The notes under the pieces: model-generated
The model's database searches: none
Told to the model about the DNA's origin: nothing
Seen by the model: the letters and a program-made list of their open reading frames with translations, nothing else
Origin: Roseivirga sp. 4D4
Lineage (GTDB): Bacteria; Bacteroidota; Bacteroidia; Cytophagales; Cyclobacteriaceae
Reading direction: 5' to 3'
Length of the DNA stretch: 64,000 nt
Assembly (NCBI RefSeq): GCF_001747095.1
Contig: NZ_MDGP01000001.1
Span: 1,843,001-1,907,000 of the forward strand
Shown: piece after piece, positions 24,912 to 33,359 of the stretch
Numbering within the stretch: the first letter of the stretch is position 1
Layout of the letters: each line of letters opens with the position of its first letter
Program-made: the position numbers and the translations under genes

Positions 24912-25993
24912 TATTTGGGCACGAAGCGATATAACAAGGCGCCTAAGATAGAGAATACTATGTTAGGCAGCCATATGGCAAGTATAGGATTCATCGAACC
25001 TGTTTCGGCATTACTCTTTGCAGCGATGAAAAGTAAAATGTAAATAAAGGCAATAAAGAAGCCCAACGCGATTTGGAATCCTACCCCTCCTCTCGTCTTT
25101 CTTGAGGATAGAATTACCCCAATGAAGGTCAATATGATGGCCGTAAATGGCGACATATACCGAACAAGTTTTTCAATTTTATAGATGGCAATATTATCAG
25201 CACCCTTCATTTTTAGCTCGTTGATATAGTCATCCAGCTCATTAATTGTCAATGTCTGCTCGAAACTCTTGGTATTCCCAAAATCCGCTGGCGTCATATT
25301 GATTTGAATGACCGTATCTTTTACATTTTCGTATTTGTATATCTCTTTAGGTCCATTAAACTCTCTCAAACTCCAATCCTTCAACTTCCAGCCCATCTGC
25401 AGTGTATCCCAAGTAGCATCCCTGGCGGTCAACTTCCAGAGCACCTGTTTGTCCTGAATTTCCTCTAACGTAAATCGAAAACCAATATCCCTCCGGTTGT
25501 CATAGGAAGCTACATAGACATACTTTGTTGGTGAAACCTTAAAGTGGACATCCCGGTCGCTGAAATTAAACTCCTTATCGAAGTACTTAATCTCGAATGC
25601 CACCCTGAACTTATTAGCGTCAGGAATGATCCAACCAGTGAAAACAAAGCTCACTAATGCAATGATCAATGAGCCAATAAAGAATGGTTTGAGCATTCTG
25701 GGGTAACTCACTCCTCCACTTAAAATCGCAATAATCTCTGTGTGGCTCGCCAGTTTAGAAGTCACAAAAACCGTAGCGATGAACACTGTGATTGGGGTGA
25801 TCAGGTTGGCGATATACGGAGCGTATGACAGAAAATACTGAAGTATCAGACTTGCAGGAACATTGTTTTTGATGAAACTCTCATTCCTTTCTGAGAAAGT
25901 GATGATCAGTACTATGGCCACAAGAATAGCAACCACAAAAACGAAGGTCGTTAAGAATTTTTTAAGGATATATCGATCTAATATCCTCATCAT
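24911..25993 (-). CDS. LptF/LptG-family LPS export permease
   Basis: The 360-residue protein begins with the 'ILDRYILKKFLTTF' segment typical of YjgP/YjgQ proteins. Three N-terminal membrane helices follow, then a periplasmic beta-domain of about 140 residues (roughly 105-270) and three C-terminal helices. LptF/G extract LPS from the inner membrane together with LptB. Only one permease is visible here; a second, if present, is elsewhere. Its start overlaps the tgt stop by 4 bp (ATGA). Confidence 0.9.
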   Translation of the reverse strand: MMRILDRYILKKFLTTFVFVVAILVAIVLIITFSERNESFIKNNVPASLILQYFLSYAPYIANLITPITVFIATVFVTSKLASHTEIIAILSGGVSYPRMLKPFFIGSLIIALVSFVFTGWIIPDANKFRVAFEIKYFDKEFNFSDRDVHFKVSPTKYVYVASYDNRRDIGFRFTLEEIQDKQVLWKLTARDATWDTLQMGWKLKDWSLREFNGPKEIYKYENVKDTVIQINMTPADFGNTKSFEQTLTINELDDYINELKMKGADNIAIYKIEKLVRYMSPFTAIILTFIGVILSSRKTRGGVGFQIALGFFIAFIYILLFIAAKSNAETGSMNPILAIWLPNIVFSILGALLYRFVPK

Positions 25994-27120
25994 AATCTTG
26001 TCACCAGCTTTTTAACCATGACGTTCTTCCAATCAATAAACGTGCCTGCCTGAATATGTTTTCTCGCTTCTTTAACCAACCAGAGATAAAAAGTCAAATT
26101 ATGAATACTGGCGATCTGTGCAGCTAGAATTTCCTTACTGTGAGTCAAGTGCCTTAAATAAGCTTTGGTATAGAAACTATCTACATAGCCATCCAAGTTT
26201 GGATCAACAGGTGAAAAGTCATCTTTCCATTTCTCATTTCTGATATTGATGATCCCTTCGGATGTAAAGAGTAAGCCATGGCGTGCATTCCTGGTTGGCA
26301 TTACACAATCAAACATATCAACACCCAAAGCAATGCATTCCAGTATGTTCTCTGGCGTACCCACTCCCATCAAATATCTTGGTTTATCCTTAGGTAGGAT
26401 ATCACAAACTACCTCGGTTTGCTCATAAAGTATTTCATGAGGCTCTCCTACCGACAAACCACCGATCGCATTGCCTTCTCTTTCAAAAGACGCTATCGTC
26501 TCGGCCGATTTCTGTCTTAAGTCTTTATAAGTGCTCCCCTGTACAATCGGGAATAAAGTTTGATTATAACCATACTTTCCTTCGGTTTGGTCAAAACGGT
26601 CGCAACAGCGCTTCAACCACCTATGGGTCATTTCCATAGAGGTTCTCGCGTAACCGTACTCACAAGGGTAAGGCGTACACTCGTCAAAGGCCATAATGAT
26701 ATCAGCACCGATAGTTCGTTGAATATCGATCGCATATTCGGGAGAAAATGTATGCTTAGAGCCGTCAATATGTGATTTGAAGGTAACACCCTCCTCTTTG
26801 ATCTTCCTTGTATTGGCGAGTGAATAGACTTGATAACCTCCAGAGTCGGTTAGCAATGGTCTATCCCAACCATTGAACTTATGAAGCCCCCCAGCCTTTT
26901 CTATAATTTCCAACCCAGGTCGAAGGTAGAGGTGATAAGTATTACCAAGGATGATTTCAGCCTTAACATCCTCTTTAAGTTCTCTCTGATGGACAGCCTT
27001 TACTGTTCCTGCTGTTCCTACAGGCATGAAAATGGGCGTTTCTATTTTGCCATGATCGGTAGTTATGGTTCCCGCTCTGGCTTTTGAGCCTTTATCTTCT
27101 GTTTCTAACTTAAAGTCCAT
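25990..27120 (-). CDS. tgt: Queuine/preQ1 tRNA-guanine transglycosylase
   Basis: Tgt swaps guanine at position 34 of GUN-anticodon tRNAs for preQ1. The ATG at 27120 gives 376 residues and the usual N-terminus; an upstream TTG lies inside the -7 element. Visible are Thr-Asp-Ser-Gly-Gly-Tyr-Gln with the first catalytic Asp (residue 92), Phe-Asp-Glu-Cys, Gly-Gly-Leu-Ser-Val-Gly, and Phe-Asp-Cys-Val-Met-Pro-Thr-Arg with the second Asp. The CxCxxC zinc cysteines seen before the Ala-Tyr-Leu-Arg-His-Leu motif in most bacteria are absent (see findings). Confidence 0.93.
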   Translation of the reverse strand: MDFKLETEDKGSKARAGTITTDHGKIETPIFMPVGTAGTVKAVHQRELKEDVKAEIILGNTYHLYLRPGLEIIEKAGGLHKFNGWDRPLLTDSGGYQVYSLANTRKIKEEGVTFKSHIDGSKHTFSPEYAIDIQRTIGADIIMAFDECTPYPCEYGYARTSMEMTHRWLKRCCDRFDQTEGKYGYNQTLFPIVQGSTYKDLRQKSAETIASFEREGNAIGGLSVGEPHEILYEQTEVVCDILPKDKPRYLMGVGTPENILECIALGVDMFDCVMPTRNARHGLLFTSEGIINIRNEKWKDDFSPVDPNLDGYVDSFYTKAYLRHLTHSKEILAAQIASIHNLTFYLWLVKEARKHIQAGTFIDWKNVMVKKLVTRL

Positions 27121-27138
27121 TCTCACATTTTGACGGCA

Positions 27139-27146
27139 CAAAAATA
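27139..27146 (-). promoter_or_regulatory. -7 promoter element for the tgt operon
   Basis: The minus strand reads TATTTTTG, 18 bp before the tgt ATG. No -33 TTG at standard spacing. Confidence 0.4.
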
Positions 27147-27192
27147 GCAGTATTGGTCAATTCTTGTTTCTTTGAAACTTATTCTTTCCCCA

Positions 27193-28296
27193 ATGACGGA
27201 GATCATACTGGTGCTTTTTTCAGTCTGCCTGCTGGTTCAGATTCTATTTCATCAACTGGTATTTAGAAAACTCTTACAAAAGGAAGATACACCCGAAAAG
27301 TCTTCCCAAACACCCAGCGTATCCATAATCATTGCCGCTAGAAACGAAGATGAAAACCTTGCTAAACTCATTCGCGCTTTGCACGATCAAGATCACCCTG
27401 ACTTGGAGGTGATCATTGTGAATGATAGATCAACAGACAATTCAGAGACTATTATTGAAACATCCATAAGGAATAAACCCCATTTTAAACAGATCAAAAT
27501 CGATCACCTTCCCGAAGGGTGGACTGGCAAAAAACATGCTTTAAGCCTGGGTATTCAAGCAGCTAAAAATGACATACTACTTTTCACTGATGCCGATTGC
27601 ATCCCCAAATCATCACAATGGGCTTCTTTAATGGCAGGAGCTTTCAAGGAGACAACAGCCATTGTACTTGGCTTTTCACCTTATCAAAAAGTAGCCGGGT
27701 TCTTAAACAGATTCATTCAATTCGAGACTTTGTTAACTGGCTTGCAATACTTGGGACTATCGGCAATTGGAAGACCTTATATGGGAGTAGGTCGTAACTG
27801 GGCAATAAGAAGAAACTCCTACGACCTAGACTACTTAGCTTCGATGGCACATATTGTCGGGGGCGATGATGATCTAATGATTAATCATATCGCGACCAAG
27901 GACAACACGATTAACATCACCCTACCGTCCAGCCAAACCATTTCAAAACCAAAGCACACTTGGCACGAATATTTAACACAAAAAATTCGTCACTTATCAG
28001 TCGGTGTACACTATCATAAAAAAGACAAAACGCTTTTAGGAGTTTTTACGTTAAGCTTTTTGTTCGGATGGATTTTCTTTTTCTCGTTGTTGGTAAGTGC
28101 AATTAACCCTTATTTTATTTTGGCGGCTTTTGGTCTAAGGAGCTTGTCATTTTATAGTATATTTGCCCGCATTGGTCAAAAATTCGGTTCCCCTATTATT
28201 TTTTGGGCACTTCCTGTTTTGGATCTTTGTTATAGTATTTACTATCCTGTTGTGAGCCTCCGAGCGATATCAGCAAAAAGTATTAAATGGAAGTAG
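27193..28296 (+). CDS. Membrane-bound family 2 glycosyltransferase
   Basis: The ATG at 27193 begins an N-terminal membrane helix (the TTG at 27172 is a less likely start). The GT-A domain follows, with Ser-Ile-Ile-Ile-Ala-Ala-Arg-Asn-Glu at about residue 44, Val-Asn-Asp-Arg-Ser-Thr-Asp-Asn and the metal-binding Thr-Asp-Ala-Asp. Three hydrophobic segments end the protein. Such enzymes transfer sugars to lipids or polysaccharides at the inner membrane; the acceptor is not known. The last 10 bp overlap the sigma factor gene. Confidence 0.83.
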   Translation: MTEIILVLFSVCLLVQILFHQLVFRKLLQKEDTPEKSSQTPSVSIIIAARNEDENLAKLIRALHDQDHPDLEVIIVNDRSTDNSETIIETSIRNKPHFKQIKIDHLPEGWTGKKHALSLGIQAAKNDILLFTDADCIPKSSQWASLMAGAFKETTAIVLGFSPYQKVAGFLNRFIQFETLLTGLQYLGLSAIGRPYMGVGRNWAIRRNSYDLDYLASMAHIVGGDDDLMINHIATKDNTINITLPSSQTISKPKHTWHEYLTQKIRHLSVGVHYHKKDKTLLGVFTLSFLFGWIFFFSLLVSAINPYFILAAFGLRSLSFYSIFARIGQKFGSPIIFWALPVLDLCYSIYYPVVSLRAISAKSIKWK

Positions 28297-28895
28297 GTAA
28301 ACAGTTTTCTGATAAGGCACTTCAAGATTTTCGCCTGATAGACTCTGCCGTTGACGGTCAGGACCAGCAAGCATATGCTGACCTAATGCAACGGTACAAA
28401 AAACCTGTCTATCATATGATACTGAAAATGGTCAGAAATGTTGATGATGCAGAAGACCTGACCATTGAAGCATTCGCAAAAGCCTTCAAGAACCTTCATA
28501 AGTTTAAGAAAGACTTTACTTTCAGTACTTGGTTATTCAGAATTGCCACAAACAATACCATTGACTTCATCAGGAAAAAAAGGCTGGATACCATGAGCCT
28601 TGACACTTCTTTCAAGGATGATAATGGAGATTCTGTGACGATTGACGTTGCTGACAGAAACCTTAATCCTCAAGAGGAAGCGATTAAAAGTCAGAAAATA
28701 GAGCTCGTCCGACTATTTGTAACAAAACTACCGGCCAAATACCAACGGCTCGTTAAGCTAAGGTACTTTGATGAACTCAGTTATGATGAAATTGCTAAAG
28801 AGTTGGAAGCACCATTAGGTACCGTAAAAGCGCAACTTCACAGAGCACGTGAATTGATGTATGACTTGGTCAAAAGTAAAAAAGACCATATATAG
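28287..28895 (+). CDS. ECF-type RNA polymerase sigma factor
   Basis: The 202-residue protein has region 2 at about residues 30-100 (Asp-Ala-Glu-Asp-Leu-Thr-Ile-Glu-Ala-Phe, then Phe-Ser-Thr-Trp-Leu-Phe-Arg-Ile-Ala) and region 4 at about 140-195, with the helix-turn-helix Leu-Ser-Tyr-Asp-Glu-Ile-Ala and Gly-Thr-Val-Lys-x-x-Leu-His-Arg-Ala. It directs RNA polymerase to a set of promoters. No anti-sigma gene is adjacent; the start overlaps the glycosyltransferase end, which is odd for an ECF factor and suggests constitutive co-expression or distant control. Confidence 0.88.
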   Translation: MEVGKQFSDKALQDFRLIDSAVDGQDQQAYADLMQRYKKPVYHMILKMVRNVDDAEDLTIEAFAKAFKNLHKFKKDFTFSTWLFRIATNNTIDFIRKKRLDTMSLDTSFKDDNGDSVTIDVADRNLNPQEEAIKSQKIELVRLFVTKLPAKYQRLVKLRYFDELSYDEIAKELEAPLGTVKAQLHRARELMYDLVKSKKDHI

Positions 28896-28941
28896 CACTT
28901 GATTTAGGGCTAACCTTTTTCAATAAACCATTCCCTGATCA

Positions 28942-29568
28942 ATGGACATTCTTCTTAAGTACTTTCCTGACCTCACAAAGGAACAAATTGATCAATTCTC
29001 TCAATTACAGTCATTATATGCCGATTGGAACGAGAAAATCAATGTAATTTCCAGAAAGGATATTGAAAATATTTATGAGCGTCATGTACTTCATTCCTTA
29101 GGGATTGCTAAAGTCATCAACTTCAAGAAAGGCACTAATATTCTTGATGTTGGTACGGGCGGAGGTTTCCCAGGCATACCATTGGCCATTCTTTTCCCAG
29201 AAAGTAACTTTCATTTGGTGGACTCTATAGGCAAGAAAATCAAAGTGGTCAATGCCGTGAGTGAAAGCCTTGGATTGACCAATGTGAAAGGCGAACATGC
29301 CCGTGCTGAACAAATCAAGGATGAATATGACTTTGTAATCAGCCGTGCCGTCACCCGTTTGGTTCGCTTTTATCCATGGATCAGGAAAAACTTCAAACCG
29401 AGGTCGAAGCACAAACTAAAGAATGGCCTCTTATACCTAAAAGGAGGAGACTTGCAGGAAGAACTTCAAGAATCAAAACTCAAAAAAATAGCCACCCACA
29501 AGTTGAGCGACTATTTTGAAGAGGAATTCTTTGAAACCAAGAAGGTAATTTACCTTCCTGCTCAATAA
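28942..29568 (+). CDS. rsmG: 16S rRNA (guanine-527-N7) methyltransferase
   Basis: RsmG methylates G527 in the 16S rRNA 530 loop. The 208-residue protein shows the Trp-Asn-x-Lys-Ile-Asn-Val-Ile-Ser segment near residue 29, the SAM-binding Ile-Leu-Asp-Val-Gly-Thr-Gly-Gly-Gly-Phe-Pro-Gly-Ile-Pro at 67-80, and Ser-Arg-Ala-Val near 134. Length is normal. Its stop overlaps the end of the convergent membrane protein gene by 7 bp, with no terminator between. Confidence 0.93.
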   Translation: MDILLKYFPDLTKEQIDQFSQLQSLYADWNEKINVISRKDIENIYERHVLHSLGIAKVINFKKGTNILDVGTGGGFPGIPLAILFPESNFHLVDSIGKKIKVVNAVSESLGLTNVKGEHARAEQIKDEYDFVISRAVTRLVRFYPWIRKNFKPRSKHKLKNGLLYLKGGDLQEELQESKLKKIATHKLSDYFEEEFFETKKVIYLPAQ

Positions 29569-29939
29569 TCTTCTTCTGGTTTCTTTGCGGTAAACACCAA
29601 AATGCAATAAATACCCAGTGCAGTTCCGACAGGGAAGTTAATGAGGCTCACCACACCGTATACTAGTGATGGAATATTAGCCCATTTCTGACCACTCACT
29701 AAGGCTATTCCCAGAATCAACCTTGGTATGAAAAAGAGAATAGTTAGTCCCCAAAAGATTGAATTGATAATATCAAAGATGAAGAACACATCTGGGTCTC
29801 CTCCCGATTCTTCCATAGCACGGTCTACGAAAAAATCCATGAACGTATCGAAAAACGCCATGGACAAAAGCCATAATGCACTAAAAACGATAAACGAGAT
29901 ACCGATTACCTTTTTATGGACTGGGTCTTGAAGATTCAT
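29562..29939 (-). CDS. Small multi-pass membrane protein, unknown function
   Basis: The 125-residue protein has about three hydrophobic segments (roughly 12-30, 50-80 and 88-115), separated by an acidic loop (Glu-Glu-Ser-Gly-Gly-Asp-Pro-Asp) and ending in a charged tail. There is no signal peptide and no motif I recognise. It is read alone on the minus strand; a terminator of the upstream permease gene separates the two. Inner-membrane location is inferred from hydropathy only. Confidence 0.6.
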   Translation of the reverse strand: MNLQDPVHKKVIGISFIVFSALWLLSMAFFDTFMDFFVDRAMEESGGDPDVFFIFDIINSIFWGLTILFFIPRLILGIALVSGQKWANIPSLVYGVVSLINFPVGTALGIYCILVFTAKKPEEDY

Positions 29940-29970
29940 AGTTGTTGAGATTTGTGAACTTCAAGATAAA

Positions 29971-29997
29971 AAAAAGCCCGACAAGTCGGGGCTTTTT
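29971..29997 (-). terminator. Rho-independent terminator after the MacB-like permease
   Basis: A GCCCCGAC/GTCGGGC stem with a 2-base loop (29976-29992) is flanked by A- and T-runs on either side. On the minus strand it lies 20 bp past the stop of the 30017-31249 gene. Confidence 0.85.
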
Positions 29998-30016
29998 CAT
30001 CAGCGGCACAAACCGC

Positions 30017-31249
30017 TTATTCAAATCTTAGCGACTCTATAGGGTCAAGCTTGGCAGCTCTTTTTGCAGGCACATATCCAGAAACAACTCCTACAATCAC
30101 ACAAACAACGAGTCCGACAGTAATCCATAACCATGGAATTACGAACGCACCTCCTAAGAAATTGGCAATGAGATTGCCGACAATAATCCCCAAGATTGCT
30201 CCAACAATACCTCCCATTTGGCAGATTACCACAGCTTCAATTAGAAACTGTTGCAGTATTCTCTTTGGCGTGGCGCCTAAAGCCTTTCTAACTCCGATTT
30301 CTCGAGTTCTCTCCGTAACGGTCACCATCATGATATTCATGAGACCAATAGCAGCACCTAACAAAGTGACAGCCCCAATACTGAAACCTGCCCATCGCAT
30401 ACCATTAGTAATGTCGTCTAGTGCTTCTGTTACAGAATCACTTCGCTCTAATTCAAAGGAGTCTTCCTCTCCAATCTTATCACCTCTAATCTTACGCATG
30501 AAACCGGTCGCTTCGCCCATAGCATAATCAATGTTTTCTGGGTTGGCGATCATAGTGGTAATGCTGTAACGCATACGACCGCTTCTGTCTAGACGTTTGG
30601 CATTCAATAACGGTATTATAATGTTTCTGTCTTCTTCAGTATCCCCCCCAAATCCACCTTTCTCTTCAAGCACACCAATTACACGATAGTTATTACCATA
30701 AAACTTGATGGTCTTATTCAATGGGTCTTCATTATCTTCAAAGAGTTTCTTAACCACTTCGGTACCGAGAATACAGACGTAATTACCATACTGTGTTTCA
30801 AGCGAAGAGAAGTTTCTACCTTTTTCTATTTCAATACCCTTAATGACAAAATAGTTTTCATCACCTCCGGTGATCGTTACATTAGGGTTGGTCTTTTTTT
30901 CTTCATACTTGACCTCAGCGATACCACTTGCTCTGGTAAAAACGGTGGTCGTAGATGGATAATCAAAATCATCTTTGAATCGCATAGCATCATCAAACTT
31001 GATCGGCTCAAAAGATTTAGATTTCCGTCCATTTCTATTGCCACGAGCAAATTTTGAGTTAACGTCAAAACTATTCGCTCCCAAATTGGACAAACTAGCA
31101 TCTATTTCACTTTTGATACCATCCACAGCGGTAAGCATACCTACAAGTGAGGTAATCCCAATTGCGATAATTAGTCCTGTCAGGACCGTCCTTAAGATGT
31201 TGGACTTAATAGAACTTATCCCTTCGCTAATATTTTGTCCTAGATTCAT
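30017..31249 (-). CDS. MacB/FtsX-type ABC transporter permease
   Basis: The 410-residue protein starts with a helix and a membrane segment (about residues 20-42). A large periplasmic MacB-type domain follows (about 45-265), then three C-terminal membrane helices with the FtsX signature Thr-Glu-Arg-Thr-Arg-Glu-Ile-Gly-Val-Arg-Lys-Ala-Leu-Gly-Ala near 312-326. Such permeases move lipids or peptides or transmit signals, working with a separate ATPase that is not found next to it here. A -7 element and a perfect palindrome lie upstream. Confidence 0.88.
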   Translation of the reverse strand: MNLGQNISEGISSIKSNILRTVLTGLIIAIGITSLVGMLTAVDGIKSEIDASLSNLGANSFDVNSKFARGNRNGRKSKSFEPIKFDDAMRFKDDFDYPSTTTVFTRASGIAEVKYEEKKTNPNVTITGGDENYFVIKGIEIEKGRNFSSLETQYGNYVCILGTEVVKKLFEDNEDPLNKTIKFYGNNYRVIGVLEEKGGFGGDTEEDRNIIIPLLNAKRLDRSGRMRYSITTMIANPENIDYAMGEATGFMRKIRGDKIGEEDSFELERSDSVTEALDDITNGMRWAGFSIGAVTLLGAAIGLMNIMMVTVTERTREIGVRKALGATPKRILQQFLIEAVVICQMGGIVGAILGIIVGNLIANFLGGAFVIPWLWITVGLVVCVIVGVVSGYVPAKRAAKLDPIESLRFE

Positions 31250-31275
31250 TGGTCATTTTGAGTTTTAGCTCGTTA

Positions 31276-31283
31276 CAAATGTA
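31276..31283 (-). promoter_or_regulatory. -7 promoter element for the MacB-like permease
   Basis: The minus strand reads TACATTTG (TAnnTTTG), 26 bp before the start codon at 31249. Confidence 0.45.
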
Positions 31284-31284
31284 C

Positions 31285-31299
31285 CTGACCACTGGTCAG
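31285..31299. promoter_or_regulatory. Perfect palindromic operator-like site
   Basis: CTGACCACTGGTCAG has two perfect 7-bp arms around one central base. It lies one base upstream of the permease -7 element, in the spacer where a repressor would block RNA polymerase, and between divergent genes. A related 15-mer is at 10444-10458. Confidence 0.5.
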
Positions 31300-31360
31300 A
31301 TTTTAGTAACTAATACGTAAATTAAACGATTCCACACTTAAACGGTTTAAAATCCTGTTC

Positions 31361-32629
31361 ATGATGAAGAGAATTCTTTCCCTACTCCTTTTGACTGCCA
31401 TTACTAGTTTTGGGTATGCGAATAAGATCCTTGTACCAATGGATCAATCTCAGACCAATCATATGAAAGCCTATGGCGTAGCCTATTGGGTTCTAAGTCA
31501 AGACGAACCAATTGACTGGATGTTAAATTTTAGGGGAGGAAGTTTTTTATTACCTGCCCGAACAGGAATTCAAAATGAGTTGATCATTCGTGGTGTCTCC
31601 TATGAAATGATCTCCGATGCGGATGCAGCCAGATACGAGCGAGAACTCTCATCACCCTCGACTAACATGGATATGATGCGTCTGGAAAAAGTCCCGAAAA
31701 TTGCCGTTTACTCTCCAAAGAGTAAGATGCCATGGGATGATGCTGTGACGCTTGCACTCACCTATGCAGAAATACCCTATGATGTTGTCTACGATGATGA
31801 GTTGATGGCTGACGAGCTCACTACCTATGATTGGCTTCACTTGCACCACGAGGATTTTACAGGACAATACGGAAAGTTTTATGCATCATTCAAAAACTAC
31901 AGCTGGTATATACAACAACAAAAAGATTATGAAGCCATGGCCAAAAAACATGGTTTCAGAAAGGTCTCCCAGCTAAAACTTGCTATAGCACAAAAGATTC
32001 AGACTTTTGTAGCAGGTGGAGGGTTTCTTTTTGCCATGTGCTCTGCTACCGATAGCTTTGATATTGCATTGGCTGCTGCCGGAACAGACTTTATTGAAGC
32101 CATGTACGATGGCGATCCTGCAGACCCATCTGCCGAATCTAAATTCGACTTTTCACAAACCTTGGCATTCGAGAATTTCAAGATCAAGAAGGACCCGATG
32201 GAATATGAGTTCTCTAATATTGATAATACAGATGCCAGAAGAATCAGATCTTTAAATGAAAGGAACGATTACTTTAAGCTATTTCAATTCTCGGCAAAAT
32301 GGGACCCGATTCCCACAATGCTGACTCAAAACCATATCAACCTAGTAAAAGGCTTTTATGGTCAAACCACCTCCTTTAAAAAATTCACTGTAAAGCCAGA
32401 TGTGGTGATTATGGGTGAAACTACCGCGGCTGATGAGGCCAAATACATTCATGGGGTATATGGTAAAGGTTTTTGGACATTCTATGGAGGACATGATCCA
32501 GAAGATTACAGACACCAGGTAGGTGAAGAACCAACCGATTTGAACCTATACCCAAATTCACCGGGTTACAGGCTAATCCTTAACAACATCCTGTTTCCAG
32601 CGGCAAAAAAGAAAAAGAGAAAGACTTAG
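31361..32629 (+). CDS. Secreted class I amidotransferase-like protein, unknown function
   Basis: The 422-residue protein has a signal peptide of about 20 residues. The mature part begins with Lys-Ile-Leu-Val-Pro-Met-Asp, followed by alternating strands and helices. A nucleophile-elbow-like stretch Gly-Gly-Gly-Phe-Leu-Phe-Ala-Met-Cys (Cys227) resembles the class I glutamine amidotransferase/ThuA-like fold. Relatives in Bacteroidota are often labelled 'asparagine synthetase B', which the sequence does not support: there is no N-terminal nucleophile Cys2 and no PP-loop synthetase domain. A basic tail (Lys/Arg-rich) ends it. Stop codons overlap with the convergent miaE by 4 bp. Confidence 0.6.
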   Translation: MMKRILSLLLLTAITSFGYANKILVPMDQSQTNHMKAYGVAYWVLSQDEPIDWMLNFRGGSFLLPARTGIQNELIIRGVSYEMISDADAARYERELSSPSTNMDMMRLEKVPKIAVYSPKSKMPWDDAVTLALTYAEIPYDVVYDDELMADELTTYDWLHLHHEDFTGQYGKFYASFKNYSWYIQQQKDYEAMAKKHGFRKVSQLKLAIAQKIQTFVAGGGFLFAMCSATDSFDIALAAAGTDFIEAMYDGDPADPSAESKFDFSQTLAFENFKIKKDPMEYEFSNIDNTDARRIRSLNERNDYFKLFQFSAKWDPIPTMLTQNHINLVKGFYGQTTSFKKFTVKPDVVIMGETTAADEAKYIHGVYGKGFWTFYGGHDPEDYRHQVGEEPTDLNLYPNSPGYRLILNNILFPAAKKKKRKT

Positions 32630-33231
32630 TGCATCCGATCGCCCCGCACTTCAAGTGACTGGAGAATTTTCGCTTCTTCTAGTAAAAACTCTTTCCAGCG
32701 ATCTCTCACGTAGTCTTCGGGCATGTATTCTTTGGCAAGGCTGATAAAATTTTTGTAGTGCCCAGCCTCAGAGACCATAAGTTCGTAATAGAACTTCTGA
32801 AGTTCCTCATCTTCTATTTCCTCATGCAATAACTTGAATCGCTCGCAACTTCTCGCTTCGATTAAGGCGTTCATCAGCAGTTTTTCGACTAACTGGGCTT
32901 CCCGACTTCCTCCTTTCTTGAGAATGCCTGAGAGCTTAATAACATATTCGTCTTTGCGCATCTTGCCCAAAGCCATACCTCTCTTCTTCAAGTGTTCGAT
33001 CACCCGCTCGAAATGACTCCATTCCTCAGCCACTACTGGCGTCATCATTTCCACAAGTGCTTCTTTCTCAGGATACTGAACGATTAGAGAGATACATGAC
33101 GATGCCGCCTTTTGTTCACAATAGGCATGATCCACCAATATATCTTCGATGTTCATCTGGGCTATATTGACCCACCTGGGATCTGTTGGAAGTTGCAATC
33201 CCAACATGTTATTCTTGAACTCAGTCTCCAT
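32626..33231 (-). CDS. miaE: tRNA-(ms2io6A)-hydroxylase MiaE-like protein
   Basis: MiaE hydroxylates the isopentenyl group of ms2i6A at position 37 of tRNAs, using a di-iron centre. In this 201-residue protein the ferritin-like four-helix bundle carries the expected ligands: a Glu in the Asp-His-Ala-Tyr-Cys-Glu-Gln helix, Glu-x-x-His in Glu-Glu-Trp-Ser-His, a Glu in Glu-Ala-Arg-Ser-Cys-Glu-Arg, and Glu-x-x-His in Ser-Glu-Ala-Gly-His-Tyr. The gene is alone on its strand, with a start-proximal -7 element. Confidence 0.88.
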   Translation of the reverse strand: METEFKNNMLGLQLPTDPRWVNIAQMNIEDILVDHAYCEQKAASSCISLIVQYPEKEALVEMMTPVVAEEWSHFERVIEHLKKRGMALGKMRKDEYVIKLSGILKKGGSREAQLVEKLLMNALIEARSCERFKLLHEEIEDEELQKFYYELMVSEAGHYKNFISLAKEYMPEDYVRDRWKEFLLEEAKILQSLEVRGDRMH

Positions 33232-33235
33232 ACTG

Positions 33236-33243
33236 CAAAAGTA
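33236..33243 (-). promoter_or_regulatory. -7 promoter element for miaE, start-proximal
   Basis: The minus strand reads TACTTTTG followed by 4 bp and the ATG, the same spacing as recN and tilS. Confidence 0.5.
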
Positions 33244-33300
33244 CTCTTAGTCTCCTAAATCGGAAATATTGAATATTCACAATCTAAAAATCCATTCTTT

Positions 33301-33331
33301 TTTGATAATCCTGATATAAACTTCATTTTTG
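33301..33331 (+). promoter_or_regulatory. Promoter of the DUF3078 gene
   Basis: TTTG (33301-33304), a 19-bp spacer and CATTTTTG (33324-33331) fit the Bacteroidota consensus with one mismatch in the -7 element. The leader would be about 24 bases. Confidence 0.5.
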
Positions 33332-33359
33332 CAAATACATCAACAACTCAAATAAAAGC

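Noticed and set aside
30051..30527. 158-codon plus-strand frame opposite the MacB-like permease
   Set aside because: Composition (Pro/Thr/Ile-rich) is that of an antisense shadow of membrane-helix codons.
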